Positions 6,828 through 15,747 of a DNA stretch of 32,765 nt are shown one piece after another. This stretch comes from an uncultured Bacilli bacterium (GTDB lineage Bacteria > Bacillota_I > Bacilli_A > RF39 > UBA660). The DNA lies in assembly GCA_944363815.1 (NCBI GenBank), contig CALVVI010000003.1:1-32765 (forward strand), given 5' to 3'. Every line of letters begins with the position of its first letter. Within the stretch, counting starts at the first letter, position 1. A program made the position numbers and the translations under genes. The notes beneath the pieces are model-generated. The model had not been told where the DNA came from, ran no database searches, and saw nothing but the letters and a program-made list of their open reading frames with translations.

Positions 6828-8103
6828 GTTAGTACTAGAAGGATTAAATGAGAATATTTATGAATATACCACCAAAACTGGATTAAAAGTATATATGTGG
6901 GTTAATGAAAAAGTAAATAGTTGTTTTATGAGTTTGTCGGTTAAATATGGTTCTTTGCATACTAAATTTAAAGTGGGGGGAAAAGTTTATGAAACTCCAA
7001 ATGGTGTAGCTCACTTTTTAGAACATATTAAATTTAATTTGCAAGATGGCGTAACCGCTCATGATGAATTTTATAAAATTGGGGGAGATTCTAACGCATT
7101 TACAACATTTAAATATACATCTTATGTAGTTTTTGCAACGCAAAAGAAGGAAGAAAATTTAAATTTGTTATTGGATTTCGTCTATAATCCCTATTTTACT
7201 AAAAAAATGATTGCTAAAGAAAAGGGAATTATTATTGAAGAGGCCAATATGAGTAATGATGACCCTTATTCAAAGATTTTTTATGATAACTTAAAAAATG
7301 TTTTACAAAAAAGTAATTATCGCAATCTAATTACTGGGGAAGTTGAAGATATAAAAAATATTAGTTTGGAAGATGTGAAAAATGCTTATAATACTTTTTA
7401 TCATCCGGAAAATATGTTTTTAGTTATTACTGGAAACTTTAATCCTTATGAAATGGCTAAAGTTGTGGAAGATAATTTAACTAAAAAGAGTTTTGTTAAA
7501 TATAAAGATCCAGAAATTATAAAAATAAGTGAACCAAAAAAAGTAACAAATGATTATTTAGAAGAAGAGATGAATATAACTTATCCAAAAGTTAAATACT
7601 CTTTAAAAATACCTGTTAATAAATTTAAAAATATTAATGTCTTAGATTTAAAAATGGCCATAAACTTACTGATGAATATCAATTTTGGAGCAACTAGTGA
7701 TTTTAGATCTGATTTATTATTAAAAGGGCTTATTTCTAGTATGGGATATAGTGTGGATATTTATGAAGAGTATGTAGTTATTACATTAACTTATAGCACT
7801 AATTATTATGAAGAGATAATTAAATTAACAAAAGAAAAATTAGATAATTTAGATGTGAATGATAATGATGTTGTAAGAAAGAGAAATGCAACTGTAGCAA
7901 CATTGATTCTTGATTATGAAGATGTTGAACAAGTAAATTTAAAAATACAGGATGATATAATAAATGAAGGAAAAATAATTGTTGATATGAAAAGGCGGGT
8001 AGCAAATATTAATAAAGAGGTACTTAGCAATCTATTAAAATATATTGGAAATGATAATGTGGCAATAACTGTATTTAAGCCAAAAGAAAACCAAGAAAGT
8101 TAA
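6820..8103 (+). CDS. Zinc M16 family peptidase (YmfH-like)
   Basis: A 427-residue M16 peptidase and the probable active subunit of the pair. ATG 6820 follows GGTGGTGGAG at good spacing. The inverted zinc motif HFLEH is at residues 65-69, and the third ligand is a glutamate at 140-141 (IIIEEANMSNDDPYS), about 75 residues later as in the family. The C-terminal lobe carries a degenerate R/Y region (GATSDFRSDLLLKGLISSMGYSVD). Substrates are unknown; family members degrade peptides in the cytoplasm. The stop codon lies inside a bidirectional terminator shared with rpsD. Confidence 0.9.
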   Translation: MRELVLEGLNENIYEYTTKTGLKVYMWVNEKVNSCFMSLSVKYGSLHTKFKVGGKVYETPNGVAHFLEHIKFNLQDGVTAHDEFYKIGGDSNAFTTFKYTSYVVFATQKKEENLNLLLDFVYNPYFTKKMIAKEKGIIIEEANMSNDDPYSKIFYDNLKNVLQKSNYRNLITGEVEDIKNISLEDVKNAYNTFYHPENMFLVITGNFNPYEMAKVVEDNLTKKSFVKYKDPEIIKISEPKKVTNDYLEEEMNITYPKVKYSLKIPVNKFKNINVLDLKMAINLLMNINFGATSDFRSDLLLKGLISSMGYSVDIYEEYVVITLTYSTNYYEEIIKLTKEKLDNLDVNDNDVVRKRNATVATLILDYEDVEQVNLKIQDDIINEGKIIVDMKRRVANINKEVLSNLLKYIGNDNVAITVFKPKENQES

Positions 8104-8118
8104 ATTTTTCTTGGTTTT
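8087..8118. terminator. Bidirectional terminator between ymfH-like gene and rpsD
   Basis: AAAACCAAGAAA (8087-8098) and TTTCTTGGTTTT (8107-8118) form a 12-bp stem whose A- and T-rich outer ends serve as U-tracts in either direction. The plus-strand gene's stop codon lies in the loop. Confidence 0.85.
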
Positions 8119-8122
8119 AATA

Positions 8123-8725
8123 TTATCTGTTATAGAATTCAACAATAAGTTGTTCATTAACTTCAGGATTAAGTTCACTTCTTTCTGGTGTTCTTAAGTA
8201 TTTACCAGTTAAGTTTTTCTTATCCATTTCTAAGAATGCTGGAACAGTTCTATTTTGTTCAAGTGAATCAATAATAGCAGGATGATTCTTAGAGTTTTCT
8301 TTAATAGAAATGATATCTCCAACTTTAATAGTGTAAGAAGGAATATCAACCTTTTTGCCATTTACTAAAATATGGCCATGGTTTACTATTTGACGAGCAC
8401 TTCTTCTTGTTCTAGCCATTCCTAAACGGTATACCATGTTATCAAGTCTTGATTCAAGTAACATAAGTAAATTTTCCCCAGCAATACCTTTCATCTTAGA
8501 AGCTTTTTCAAAAGTATGTCTAAATTGTTTTTCGTTTAAACCATATAAAGTTCTAACTTTTTGTTTTTCTTGCATTTGGATGCCGTATTCACTAAGTTTC
8601 TTACGACGACTTTGACCATGTTGCCCTGGAGCATATGGTCTTTTAGCTAAATCTTTACCATTTTCTAGTGTTGAAAAACCTAATCTTCTAGACTTTTTAT
8701 AAGCTGGTCCTGTGTATCTTGCCAT
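8123..8725 (-). CDS. rpsD: 30S ribosomal protein S4
   Basis: A 200-residue primary 16S rRNA-binding protein that nucleates small-subunit assembly and, in Firmicutes, represses its own translation. It starts [18 protein letters not shown], and an S4 RNA-binding domain lies at about 90-155 ([32 protein letters not shown]). Full length for the family. AAGGAG precedes the ATG at 8725. It is a single-gene unit with its own promoter and a structured leader. No zinc-finger cysteines are present in the N-terminus, so it is a C-minus (zinc-free) paralogue. Confidence 0.98.
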   Translation of the reverse strand: MARYTGPAYKKSRRLGFSTLENGKDLAKRPYAPGQHGQSRRKKLSEYGIQMQEKQKVRTLYGLNEKQFRHTFEKASKMKGIAGENLLMLLESRLDNMVYRLGMARTRRSARQIVNHGHILVNGKKVDIPSYTIKVGDIISIKENSKNHPAIIDSLEQNRTVPAFLEMDKKNLTGKYLRTPERSELNPEVNEQLIVEFYNR

Positions 8726-8740
8726 AATTTCTCCTTTCTT

Positions 8741-8883
8741 TATATTTGCAGAAGGTTTATTCGTTATATCAAAGTTATAGGGAGTTTAAATTAATTTTTC
8801 TAGGGCAGTCCTAGATACTTTATTCCGAAGATTCCGGTTTAAACACATTATAATTTGATATAACACTGCCATAAAACTTGTGC
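8741..8883 (-). promoter_or_regulatory. S4-type autoregulatory leader of rpsD
   Basis: The 5' UTR between the predicted start (about 8883) and the ribosome-binding site is rich in structure. On the RNA, GTTATATCAAA pairs with TTTGATATAAC (11 bp) across the domain. GGCAGT near the 5' end can pair with ACTGCC in the CTAGG...CCTAG hairpin, forming a pseudoknot. A CCG/CGG mini-hairpin lies between them. Firmicutes rpsD leaders are known to use a pseudoknot bound by S4; the match to that consensus is by eye. Confidence 0.75.
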
Positions 8884-8889
8884 GAATAT

Positions 8890-8919
8890 ATTATATAATA
8901 AGTGTATGATTAATGTCAA
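8890..8919 (-). promoter_or_regulatory. rpsD promoter
   Basis: On the minus strand a perfect TTGACA (8914-8919) and a perfect TATAAT (8890-8895) with 18-bp spacing, in keeping with strong constitutive expression. Confidence 0.8.
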
Positions 8920-8937
8920 ATAATTTTGGGATAATTA

Positions 8938-8946
8938 TGATATAAT
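8938..8946 (+). promoter_or_regulatory. Extended -10 promoter of the HD hydrolase gene
   Basis: TGATATAAT is an extended -10 (TGn plus consensus TATAAT). No convincing -35 is present. Transcription from about 8952 gives a very short leader containing GGAGGG at 8953-8958. Confidence 0.55.
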
Positions 8947-8963
8947 GGAGTCGGAGGGTACAA

Positions 8964-9608
8964 ATGAATAAAGATTTACAAAAATATTTAGAAAATGTCA
9001 TTATGCCTAAAAATGATTTGAATGATGCTGCTCATAATAGAGAACATGTAAATTATGTAAGAAGGCGTAGTAAAAAATTTGCTAGTAATATAGAAGGATT
9101 AAATTTGGATATGGTTGATACAATAGCAGTTTATCATGATGTTGGGCATAGTATAGATGCGAAAAATCACGAAATGGTTTCCGCGATTATTTTGGCAAGT
9201 GATGAAAATTTGCGAGACTATTTTAATGAAAAAGAAATTGTAGTGATGGCTCAGGCTGTCGAAGATCATCGAGCAAGTAAGAATAATGAGCCTAGAAGTA
9301 TATATGGACGCATTGTTTCATCTGCAGATAGAAATACTTCTGTGGATCAACTTTTAAGAAGAACATATGCTTACCGTCTTAAACATATGCCAAATGCCAG
9401 TGTTGATGAAATTATTATAGAATCTTGGAAACATGCGGTCAATAAGTTCGGGCGCGAAGGATATGCTATAGAGAAAATGTATTTTTTAGATGATGAATAT
9501 GAACAATTTTTAAAAGATGTGCAAGAATTAACTGATAATCCTATCGAATTTAGAAAAAGATATATTAGTGTTAATGAAATTAATTTAGGAAGATTAAGAA
9601 AAAAATAA
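8964..9608 (+). CDS. HD-domain phosphohydrolase
   Basis: A 214-residue metal-dependent hydrolase of the YedJ/HDIG-like HD family. Ligands are visible in AHNREHVNYV (about 23-32), YHDVGHSID (HD pair near residue 58) and VEDHRAS (near 105); a late Asp lies in SSADRNTS. GGAGGG precedes ATG 8964. It is monocistronic, transcribed divergently from rpsD, and shares a terminator with glmS. The substrate is unknown; nucleotides or related phosphoesters are typical of the superfamily. Confidence 0.88.
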   Translation: MNKDLQKYLENVIMPKNDLNDAAHNREHVNYVRRRSKKFASNIEGLNLDMVDTIAVYHDVGHSIDAKNHEMVSAIILASDENLRDYFNEKEIVVMAQAVEDHRASKNNEPRSIYGRIVSSADRNTSVDQLLRRTYAYRLKHMPNASVDEIIIESWKHAVNKFGREGYAIEKMYFLDDEYEQFLKDVQELTDNPIEFRKRYISVNEINLGRLRKK

Positions 9609-9626
9609 AGAGCCTTTTGGCTCTTT
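9607..9626. terminator. Bidirectional terminator between HD gene and glmS
   Basis: AAAGAGCC (9607-9614), TTTT loop, GGCTCTTT (9619-9626). Both flanking genes end within or beside the stem. Confidence 0.85.
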
Positions 9627-11430
9627 ATTCAACTGTTACTGATTTAGCTAGATTCCTTGGTTTATCAATATCACATTTATTATTTTTAGCTACTTTGTAA
9701 GCGAGTAATTGAAGAGGGATTATTGTTAAAATGCTTTCTAGTAAAGGGTGAATTTTAGTAATTTTAATAAATTCATCATAAAAATCTTCTTTTGGCTCTT
9801 CATTACTTACATAAATTACATAAGCTCCCCGAGCTTTTACTTCTTTAATATTACTGATTGTTTTTTCAATTAGATTTTTATCAGTAGCAATAGCAATAAC
9901 AGGAGTATTTTTTTCAATTAGAGAAATAGTTCCATGTTTTAATTCTCCAGCTTGATAAGCAACGCTATTGATATAAGATATTTCTTTTAATTTTAAACTT
10001 CCTTCCATTGATAGAGCATAATCAATACCACGTCCGATAAAAAATATTTGTTTATTTTGATATATTTTATCTGCAATGTTAAAGTATGATTCATAATTAG
10101 CAATTGTATCTTTAATTAATTTAGGCATTTTTTCTAAATCAGTAAATATTTTAGCTAATTCATCTTCTTTGATGCATTTATTTTGATATCCTAAATAAAT
10201 AGCCAGTAAACTAAATATAGCTAATTGAGCAAGGTATGCTTTAGTTGTGGCAACAGCTATTTCGCAGCCAGCTTTAATATATATAACATGCTCAGCTTCT
10301 CTAGCAATACTACTACCAATAACGTTAACAATAGCCATAGTAGTTATGCCATCTTCTTTGGCTTTGCGTAAAGCCGCCAGAGTATCAGCGGTTTCACCGG
10401 ATTGAGATACTAATATGACTAAGGTATTTTTATCATAAAAACATTTTTTATAGCGATATTCACTGGCTACTTCAACATTTACTGGAGTGTTTGCATATTC
10501 TTCAATTAGACTTTTGCCAACCAAGCCAGTGTGATAAGCAGAACCGCAGGCAACAATGTCTATTTTGGAAAATTTTTTTAGAAAAGAGAAATTTTTTTCT
10601 AAAGAATCGATAGTTCCATCAAAATAGAAATTAATAGTATCACTAAATACTTTATCTTGTTCATGGATTTCTTTTAGCATAAAGTGTTCGTAACCGTTTT
10701 TAGCAGCAGCAGCAAAAGTTCCTGCAAATGTATTAATCTTTTTATTTATAACTTGTAAGTCTTTGTCATAAACAGTTATTTTATCAGATTCAATTTTGGC
10801 AATTTCATAATCATCTAATAAAATATATTTATTAGTAAATTCTAATATTGCAGGGACATCTGAGGCAATAAAATTGCCATATGCAGCAGATGCAACAATT
10901 AATGGGCTAGTATTGCGCATGGCATAAAGAGTTGATGTATCATCACTACAAAGGATGCCAAAAGCATATGATCCTCGAAATTTTTGACTAGCAATATGTA
11001 GTGTTTTTAAAATATCTTTTTCTTCTTTGTATATATCATCAAAAGTAGCACAAGCAACTTCAGTATCGGTTGCTGATTTGAACTTATATCCTTTATTAAT
11101 TAATTCATTTTTTAATTCACTATAGTTTTCAATAATACCATTATGAACAATGGTAAATTTACCTACAGTATGAGGGTGAGCGTTTGTTTTATTTGCTTCT
11201 CCGTGTGTTGCCCATCTGGTATGACCGATACCATTATAAGCATCTTCATTAAAATTTAAAAGTTTTTTTAGATTGGCAATTTTCCCTTCTTCTTTAATTG
11301 TTTCGATTTTTCCATCTTTAAAATAGGCAATACCAGCGGAATCGTAACCGCGATATTCCAATGCTTCTAAGCCATGAATGATTTTAGGTATACATTTATC
11401 ACGACCTATAAAGCCAATTATTCCACACAT
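9625..11430 (-). CDS. glmS: Glutamine--fructose-6-phosphate aminotransferase
   Basis: A 601-residue enzyme that makes glucosamine-6-phosphate from fructose-6-phosphate and glutamine, the first committed step to peptidoglycan amino sugars. The true start is ATG 11430, giving MCGIIGFIG with Cys at position 2 as the processed N-terminal nucleophile; the longer reading from 11448 would bury it. GGAGG precedes the ATG. The glutaminase domain is about 1-220 (GHTRWATHG, HPHTVGKFTIVHNGIIENY). Two SIS sugar-isomerase domains follow (VACGSAYHTG, LVSQSGETADT, AVATTKAYLAQ). The end has DKPRNLAKSVTVE, the classical GlmS C-terminus. Regulated by the ribozyme upstream. Confidence 0.98.
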   Translation of the reverse strand: MCGIIGFIGRDKCIPKIIHGLEALEYRGYDSAGIAYFKDGKIETIKEEGKIANLKKLLNFNEDAYNGIGHTRWATHGEANKTNAHPHTVGKFTIVHNGIIENYSELKNELINKGYKFKSATDTEVACATFDDIYKEEKDILKTLHIASQKFRGSYAFGILCSDDTSTLYAMRNTSPLIVASAAYGNFIASDVPAILEFTNKYILLDDYEIAKIESDKITVYDKDLQVINKKINTFAGTFAAAAKNGYEHFMLKEIHEQDKVFSDTINFYFDGTIDSLEKNFSFLKKFSKIDIVACGSAYHTGLVGKSLIEEYANTPVNVEVASEYRYKKCFYDKNTLVILVSQSGETADTLAALRKAKEDGITTMAIVNVIGSSIAREAEHVIYIKAGCEIAVATTKAYLAQLAIFSLLAIYLGYQNKCIKEDELAKIFTDLEKMPKLIKDTIANYESYFNIADKIYQNKQIFFIGRGIDYALSMEGSLKLKEISYINSVAYQAGELKHGTISLIEKNTPVIAIATDKNLIEKTISNIKEVKARGAYVIYVSNEEPKEDFYDEFIKITKIHPLLESILTIIPLQLLAYKVAKNNKCDIDKPRNLAKSVTVE

Positions 11431-11494
11431 AAAATTTCCTCCATACAAAAAATTTGTATGTGATATATCTTTTGTTACAATTTTGATTTTGTTT

Positions 11495-11588
11495 TTTTAA
11501 TATATCTAACGACTATACTAATCCGTAACTACATCCGCCGAAAAATTCGATAATAGTTATCCTCGTCACCTTTTATTAGGTCTGGCGC
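11495..11588 (-). ncRNA. glmS self-cleaving ribozyme riboswitch
   Basis: On the minus strand the leader reads A|GCGCCAG at 11589/11588, the conserved cleavage site, followed by GACGAGG and then ATCGA...TCGGCGGATG. These are the hallmark core blocks in the correct order. The ribozyme cuts its own mRNA when glucosamine-6-phosphate binds, lowering glmS expression. A further stem (AACTA with TAGTT) flanks the core. The 3' boundary is approximate. Peripheral P3/P4 looks A+T-rich and diverged. Confidence 0.92.
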
Positions 11589-11631
11589 TAACAAATAAAT
11601 TTTTCCTCCTTTTATTTTATTTGTTTTTATC

Positions 11632-11661
11632 ATTATATTATATTTTTTTTAGTTTTGTCAA
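11632..11661 (-). promoter_or_regulatory. glmS promoter
   Basis: Minus-strand TTGACA (11656-11661) with TATAAT at 11632-11637 (18-bp spacing). A second TATAAT at 11637-11642 is too close. It lies back to back with the divergent promoter at 11666-11694. Confidence 0.7.
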
Positions 11662-11665
11662 AATA

Positions 11666-11694
11666 TTGTAATTTGAATATAAAAGTAATATAAT
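11666..11694 (+). promoter_or_regulatory. Promoter of the DUF308 gene
   Basis: TTGTAA (11666-11671) and TATAAT (11689-11694), spacing 17 bp. The predicted start near 11701 falls past the ATG at 11699, which supports ATG 11714 as the translation start. Confidence 0.65.
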
Positions 11695-11713
11695 TTAAAT
11701 GGTGAATTTATTG

Positions 11714-12259
11714 ATGAAGAAAAAAGAAAAAGTTACAAAAGTAGAGGTTATTAGCCCTAAAACTAACAATTCGGATAATTTGAGTAAAACTTTGATATTA
11801 GGCTTAGTTGGTTTAGTTTTGTTACTTATTCCAGGTACTTTAAATAAATTAATAGGTATTTTTATTGGGGCTTCCCTGTTAATTGTAGGAATAATTCAAA
11901 TTATTAAATATACTAAAGATAAAGAAAATAATAATTTGATTATGATATCTGGAATACTTTATAGTGTATTAGGGATAATAATTATAATATATCCTTATTC
12001 GATTATTAATTTAGTAACTATATGTTTAGGAGTATATTTGTTAATTAATGGCTTATTAAAGATTAAAGTAGCAATTAATTTAAAAAATATTACTAATAAA
12101 TGGATTGGGACTTTGGTAATGGGAATTGTAACTATTATTTTAGGTATTCTTTTAATATTTAATCCTTTTGCAGGTATAACTATTACGAAGCTTGCTGGGG
12201 CATTTTTAGTAATTGTAGCTATATTTGATTTGGTTGATACTTATGTAATTCAAAAGTAG
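11714..12259 (+). CDS. DUF308 / HdeD-type membrane protein
   Basis: A 181-residue integral membrane protein of the DUF308 short-repeat family. After a Lys-rich N-terminus it has about six membrane segments arranged as repeated pairs with the pattern G-ILYSVLGIIIIIYPY, LGVYLLINGLLKIK, GIVTIILGILLIFNPF and GAFLVIVAIFDLVD. ATG 11714 is preferred because the -10 ends at 11694 and GGTGA lies at a suitable distance. It forms its own transcription unit ending at a hairpin. Function is unknown in most species; HdeD itself relates to acid resistance, which cannot be transferred here. Confidence 0.85.
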   Translation: MKKKEKVTKVEVISPKTNNSDNLSKTLILGLVGLVLLLIPGTLNKLIGIFIGASLLIVGIIQIIKYTKDKENNNLIMISGILYSVLGIIIIIYPYSIINLVTICLGVYLLINGLLKIKVAINLKNITNKWIGTLVMGIVTIILGILLIFNPFAGITITKLAGAFLVIVAIFDLVDTYVIQK

Positions 12260-12277
12260 ATGCTTTAAGCATCTTTT
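12258..12277 (+). terminator. Terminator after the DUF308 gene
   Basis: AGATGC (12258-12263), TTTAA loop, GCATCT (12269-12274) and a short T-run to 12277; it overlaps the stop codon. Confidence 0.7.
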
Positions 12278-12292
12278 AAAATGCAAAAAAAC

Positions 12293-12321
12293 TTGCATGA
12301 TATACTATTTTTGGGTATAAT
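12293..12321 (+). promoter_or_regulatory. ftsA-ftsZ promoter
   Basis: TTGCAT (12293-12298) and TATAAT (12316-12321), 17-bp spacing, 29 bp before ftsA. Confidence 0.75.
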
Positions 12322-12350
12322 TATTTTAAAGAAAATAGGAAGTGTAATAG

Positions 12351-13592
12351 ATGCGCAAAATAATTGCTAGTTTGGATATAGGTAATCATACTATTAAACT
12401 TGTAGTTGGAGAAATAGTTCGGGGAAAACTAAATATTTTGGCGTGTGTTGATACTCCAGCTCGAGGAATAAAAAAAGGTTTTGTAATTAATCCTGAAAGC
12501 GCTATTTTAGCCTTGGAAGAAGTTTTTAAAAAAGGCGAGGAACAAATTGGCTTACCTATTAAAAAAGTAATTGTTAGTGTACCTAGTAATGGTATTGAAT
12601 GTTTTTTAAGTGAGGGGTATACATCAATAAATAATGAAAGTGGTATTGTTACTAGTAATGATATAGTTAGATCTATGCAAGCAGCTGTTTATAATAAAAT
12701 TATGGATAATCGGGAGTTAGTGAGTATTTTACCAACAAAGTTTTTAATAAATGATAATGAAGTTACAACTAATCCTCTTTCTATGCATGCTGATAAATTA
12801 AATGTTAAAGCTGTAGTGGTAACAGTTCCTAAGAAAAATGTGACACCAATTATAAAGAGTTTGGAAAAAATTGGGGTGGAAGTTGTTGATATTACAATTG
12901 GTGCTTTAGGAGATTATTATGAATTTAAAACTAATAAAAATATTAATGAAGTTGGGGCGGTTATTAATATTGGAGCATCGAAAACTACAGTATCTATTTT
13001 TAATAAAGGGATAATTACGAATAGTGAAGTAATTGATATGGGGGGAGATAATATCGATTATGACTTGGGATACGTTTATAAAATTAATAGAAAAGAGTCT
13101 TTGTTAATAAAAGAAACAATTGCTCTTGCTGATAAAAATATTGCTCAAGCTAATGAAGCAGTGATTGTTGAAGATAAAAATGGTGATAAGATAAAAATCA
13201 ATCAATATAGTGCAAGTGAAATAGTAATGAGCAGGCTTGAAGAAATACTAAATTTAGCAAAAAAACAAATAAATCTCTTAACAAAAAAGCAAATTAGTTA
13301 TATAATTGTTACAGGGGGAGTAACAGAAACTGCAGAATTTAAAAATATAGTCGATTATGTTTTTAAAAATGCAAGTATTGGCGAAGTTAGAGAAATAGGT
13401 GCTAGACATAATAAATATGCTACCTCTGTAGGTCTTATTAAATATTATGATAGTAGACTTAGACTTCGAAATAGAGATTTTTCAATATTTAGTGTTGAAG
13501 AACAAGAAGAATTAAGTGGAATACATAAAAAAGTAAATATTTCCGAAAATTCAATTTTAGGAAAGTTGTTTGGTTACTTTTTTGATAATTAA
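12351..13592 (+). CDS. ftsA: Cell division protein FtsA
   Basis: A 413-residue actin-like ATPase that tethers FtsZ to the membrane. The N-terminal phosphate-1 motif is [15 protein letters not shown] (about 7-21). A second motif, [16 protein letters not shown], lies near 203-218, followed by [13 protein letters not shown], and [13 protein letters not shown] near 325. The last residues ([13 protein letters not shown]) form a short amphipathic helix, the usual membrane-targeting sequence. AGGAAG precedes the start, and ftsZ follows after 11 bp. A 1C subdomain sits at about 85-165, as in other FtsA proteins. Confidence 0.97.
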   Translation: MRKIIASLDIGNHTIKLVVGEIVRGKLNILACVDTPARGIKKGFVINPESAILALEEVFKKGEEQIGLPIKKVIVSVPSNGIECFLSEGYTSINNESGIVTSNDIVRSMQAAVYNKIMDNRELVSILPTKFLINDNEVTTNPLSMHADKLNVKAVVVTVPKKNVTPIIKSLEKIGVEVVDITIGALGDYYEFKTNKNINEVGAVINIGASKTTVSIFNKGIITNSEVIDMGGDNIDYDLGYVYKINRKESLLIKETIALADKNIAQANEAVIVEDKNGDKIKINQYSASEIVMSRLEEILNLAKKQINLLTKKQISYIIVTGGVTETAEFKNIVDYVFKNASIGEVREIGARHNKYATSVGLIKYYDSRLRLRNRDFSIFSVEEQEELSGIHKKVNISENSILGKLFGYFFDN

Positions 13593-13603
13593 GGAGAATG
13601 TTT

Positions 13604-14662
13604 ATGAATGGATTACAGATGGATCAAATTGCTAAAATAAAAGTAGTTGGTGTCGGCGGCGGTGGATGTAATGCCGTAAATCGAATGATTGAAGAAGGGG
13701 TAAAGAGCGTTGAATTTTATGTTGTCAATACTGATTTACAAGTTCTAAATAGTTCTTTATGTCCAAATAAAATCCAAATAGGTAAAAATATTACTGGTGG
13801 TCGAGGAGCTGGGGCTAATCCAGAGGTTGGTAGAGCTGCAGCTTTAGAAAGTAAGACTGAGTTAGAAGAAGCTTTACAAGGAGCAGATATGGTTTTTGTT
13901 GCATGTGGCCTTGGTGGTGGTACTGGTACTGGTGCAGCTCCAATTATTGCAGAAATTGCTCAAGAAATGGGATCGCTTACTGTTGGAATTGTGACAAAAC
14001 CATTTAGATTTGAAGGAAAAAGAAGAATGGAAAATGCATTGGTGGGCTTAGAAGAATTAAGACAACATGTTGATTCATTAATCATTATTCCAAATGATCG
14101 CTTAAGAGAAATAATTGATAAAACGACAAGCTTTGATGATGCATTTAAAGAAGTAGATAATGTTTTACACCGTGGGGTACAATCAATATCTGACTTAATT
14201 GCAGTAACTGGGGTAATCAACCTAGACTTTGCAGATGTTAAGACAGTTATGGAAAAAAGTGGTACAGCAATCATTGGTATTGGTTGCAATGCTGGAGAAA
14301 ATAGAGCGATTGAAGCCGCACGTCAAGCGGTTGCTAATAGTTTACTTGAAGCAACAATTGAAGGAGCAACAAATGCAATTGTCAATGTAACTGGTGGTAA
14401 AAATCTTACCTTGTTTGAAATAGAAGATGCTGTTGAAACAGTTAGAGAAGCAGCAAATTCAGATATAAATATTATATTTGGGGCAATAAAGAATGAAAAC
14501 TTAACTGATGAAGTTATTGTTACAGTTATTGCTACCGGATTTGATGAAGAAACTGGGGAAGAAGCTTTATTTAGTGATGAACTTCCTAAAAGAAGAAGTA
14601 AACCACAAGAAGTAGATGATGAATATGAGATTCCACCATTCTTGAGAAGTGATAATTTTTAG
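13604..14662 (+). CDS. ftsZ: Cell division protein FtsZ
   Basis: A 352-residue tubulin-like GTPase that forms the division ring. ATG 13604 lies 7 nt from AAGGAG; the alternative ATG 13598 is only 1 nt away. [13 protein letters not shown] opens the GTPase domain, the tubulin signature is [12 protein letters not shown] (about residues 105-116), and NDRL plus the synergy-loop region ([14 protein letters not shown]) follow. The C-terminal peptide EYEIPPFLR is the conserved contact for FtsA and other partners. It is followed at once by a terminator, so the ftsA-ftsZ unit does not run into the nuclease array. Confidence 0.98.
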   Translation: MNGLQMDQIAKIKVVGVGGGGCNAVNRMIEEGVKSVEFYVVNTDLQVLNSSLCPNKIQIGKNITGGRGAGANPEVGRAAALESKTELEEALQGADMVFVACGLGGGTGTGAAPIIAEIAQEMGSLTVGIVTKPFRFEGKRRMENALVGLEELRQHVDSLIIIPNDRLREIIDKTTSFDDAFKEVDNVLHRGVQSISDLIAVTGVINLDFADVKTVMEKSGTAIIGIGCNAGENRAIEAARQAVANSLLEATIEGATNAIVNVTGGKNLTLFEIEDAVETVREAANSDINIIFGAIKNENLTDEVIVTVIATGFDEETGEEALFSDELPKRRSKPQEVDDEYEIPPFLRSDNF

Positions 14663-14688
14663 GTTCTAGTTAATCTAGAACTTTTTTT
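14663..14688 (+). terminator. Terminator after ftsZ
   Basis: GTTCTAG (14663-14669), TTAAT loop, CTAGAAC (14675-14681) and seven T. The 165 bp that follow hold only A/T-rich DNA and the promoter of the next operon. Confidence 0.88.
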
Positions 14689-14798
14689 GTGCCATAAAAT
14701 TTTGTTAATTTAAAAAATTATTGATAGTACTTGTGATTTTTTGTAATTTTTGAAGATTTTTTTGCAAAAAAACAAAGGAAATTTTAAAAAATACTGAT

Positions 14799-14827
14799 TT
14801 GCGTTAATTAAAATGTTTTGCTATTAT
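14799..14827 (+). promoter_or_regulatory. Promoter of the nuclease array
   Basis: TTGCGT (14799-14804) and TATTAT (14822-14827), 17-bp spacing, 27 bp before the first DUF1016 gene. A 16-bp T7/A7 palindrome around TGCA lies upstream near 14756-14771. Confidence 0.6.
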
Positions 14828-14853
14828 AGGATAAATTTATTACAAGGAGATTT

Positions 14854-15738
14854 ATGAATTATTATAATGAAATAAAAAACGAACTAATAAATAATGAAAT
14901 AACCAAAAAAGTAAAAGATTATAGTAAAAACAGAAGTGATTTAACTACATATTACAATGTTGGCAAGTTGCTTAGTGAAGCAGGTAAGCGTTATGGTGAA
15001 GGTATTATTAAACAGTACTCAATAAAATTAACAAATGAACTAGGAAAAGGTTATACAATTACTAGACTAAAATATATGAGACGATATTATGAAGTGTTGA
15101 CAAAAGGTCCGACATTGTCGGACCTTTTGAGTTATTCACATTATTGTGAATTGATTTGGTTTGAAGATTTTAATAAAATAGAATATTATATAAAAATAAC
15201 TATTGAACAAAATTTATCTGTTAGACAGCTTCGGGAACGAATAAAAAATAAAGAATATGAAAGATTAGATGATATTACTAAAGAAAAATTAATATCTAAA
15301 AAAGTAACTACAGTAGAAGATTTTATTAAAAATCCTATTGTTATTAAAAATAACAATAATAGAGAAATTATTTCTGAAAAAGTATTGCAAAAGCTTATAC
15401 TTGAAAATCTTCCATTTTTTTTAAAAGAATTAGGTAATGGTTTTACATTTGTTGAAAATGAATACAAGATAAAAATAGGTAATAGCTATAATTATGTTGA
15501 TTTTTTACTATTTAATTATGAATTTAATTGTTTTGTAGTAGTTGAACTTAAAGTAACTGAACTTAAAAAAGAACATATAGGTCAAATAGAAGTATATATG
15601 AATTATATAGATAAAAACTTAAGAAAAATAACTCAATATAAAACTATAGGAATTATTATATGTAAGAAGGATAATAAATTTATCACGGAATATTGTAGTG
15701 ATTCTAGAATACTTAGTAAAGAATACAAACTGGTTTAG
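14854..15738 (+). CDS. PD-(D/E)XK nuclease, DUF1016/YhcG family, copy 1
   Basis: A 294-residue protein. The N-terminal part (about 1-80) is the DUF1016 helical domain (TTYYNVGKLLSEAGKRYGEG), a putative DNA-binding region. The C-terminal PD-(D/E)XK nuclease has the expected catalytic order: an Asp in SYNYVDFLLF, E-x-K in VVVELKVTELKKEHIGQ and a Gln soon after. Copies 1-3 are near-identical at both ends but differ in the middle (about residues 70-125). At codons about 83-93 the DNA holds a perfect 29-nt palindrome. AAGGAG precedes ATG 14854. The members are untested for most species; a role in defence or recombination is plausible but unproven. Confidence 0.85.
   Translation: MNYYNEIKNELINNEITKKVKDYSKNRSDLTTYYNVGKLLSEAGKRYGEGIIKQYSIKLTNELGKGYTITRLKYMRRYYEVLTKGPTLSDLLSYSHYCELIWFEDFNKIEYYIKITIEQNLSVRQLRERIKNKEYERLDDITKEKLISKKVTTVEDFIKNPIVIKNNNNREIISEKVLQKLILENLPFFLKELGNGFTFVENEYKIKIGNSYNYVDFLLFNYEFNCFVVVELKVTELKKEHIGQIEVYMNYIDKNLRKITQYKTIGIIICKKDNKFITEYCSDSRILSKEYKLV
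15101..15129. repeat. In-gene palindrome of nuclease copy 1
   Basis: CAAAAGGTCCGACA (15101-15114), one central T, then TGTCGGACCTTTTG (15116-15129): 14 of 14 pairs. It is centred on the first base of codon 88, encoding GPTLSDLL. Confidence 0.95.
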
Positions 15739-15747
15739 GGGGTACAA

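Noticed and set aside
13960-14289. Minus-strand ORF within ftsZ
   Set aside because: Antisense shadow of a highly conserved gene.
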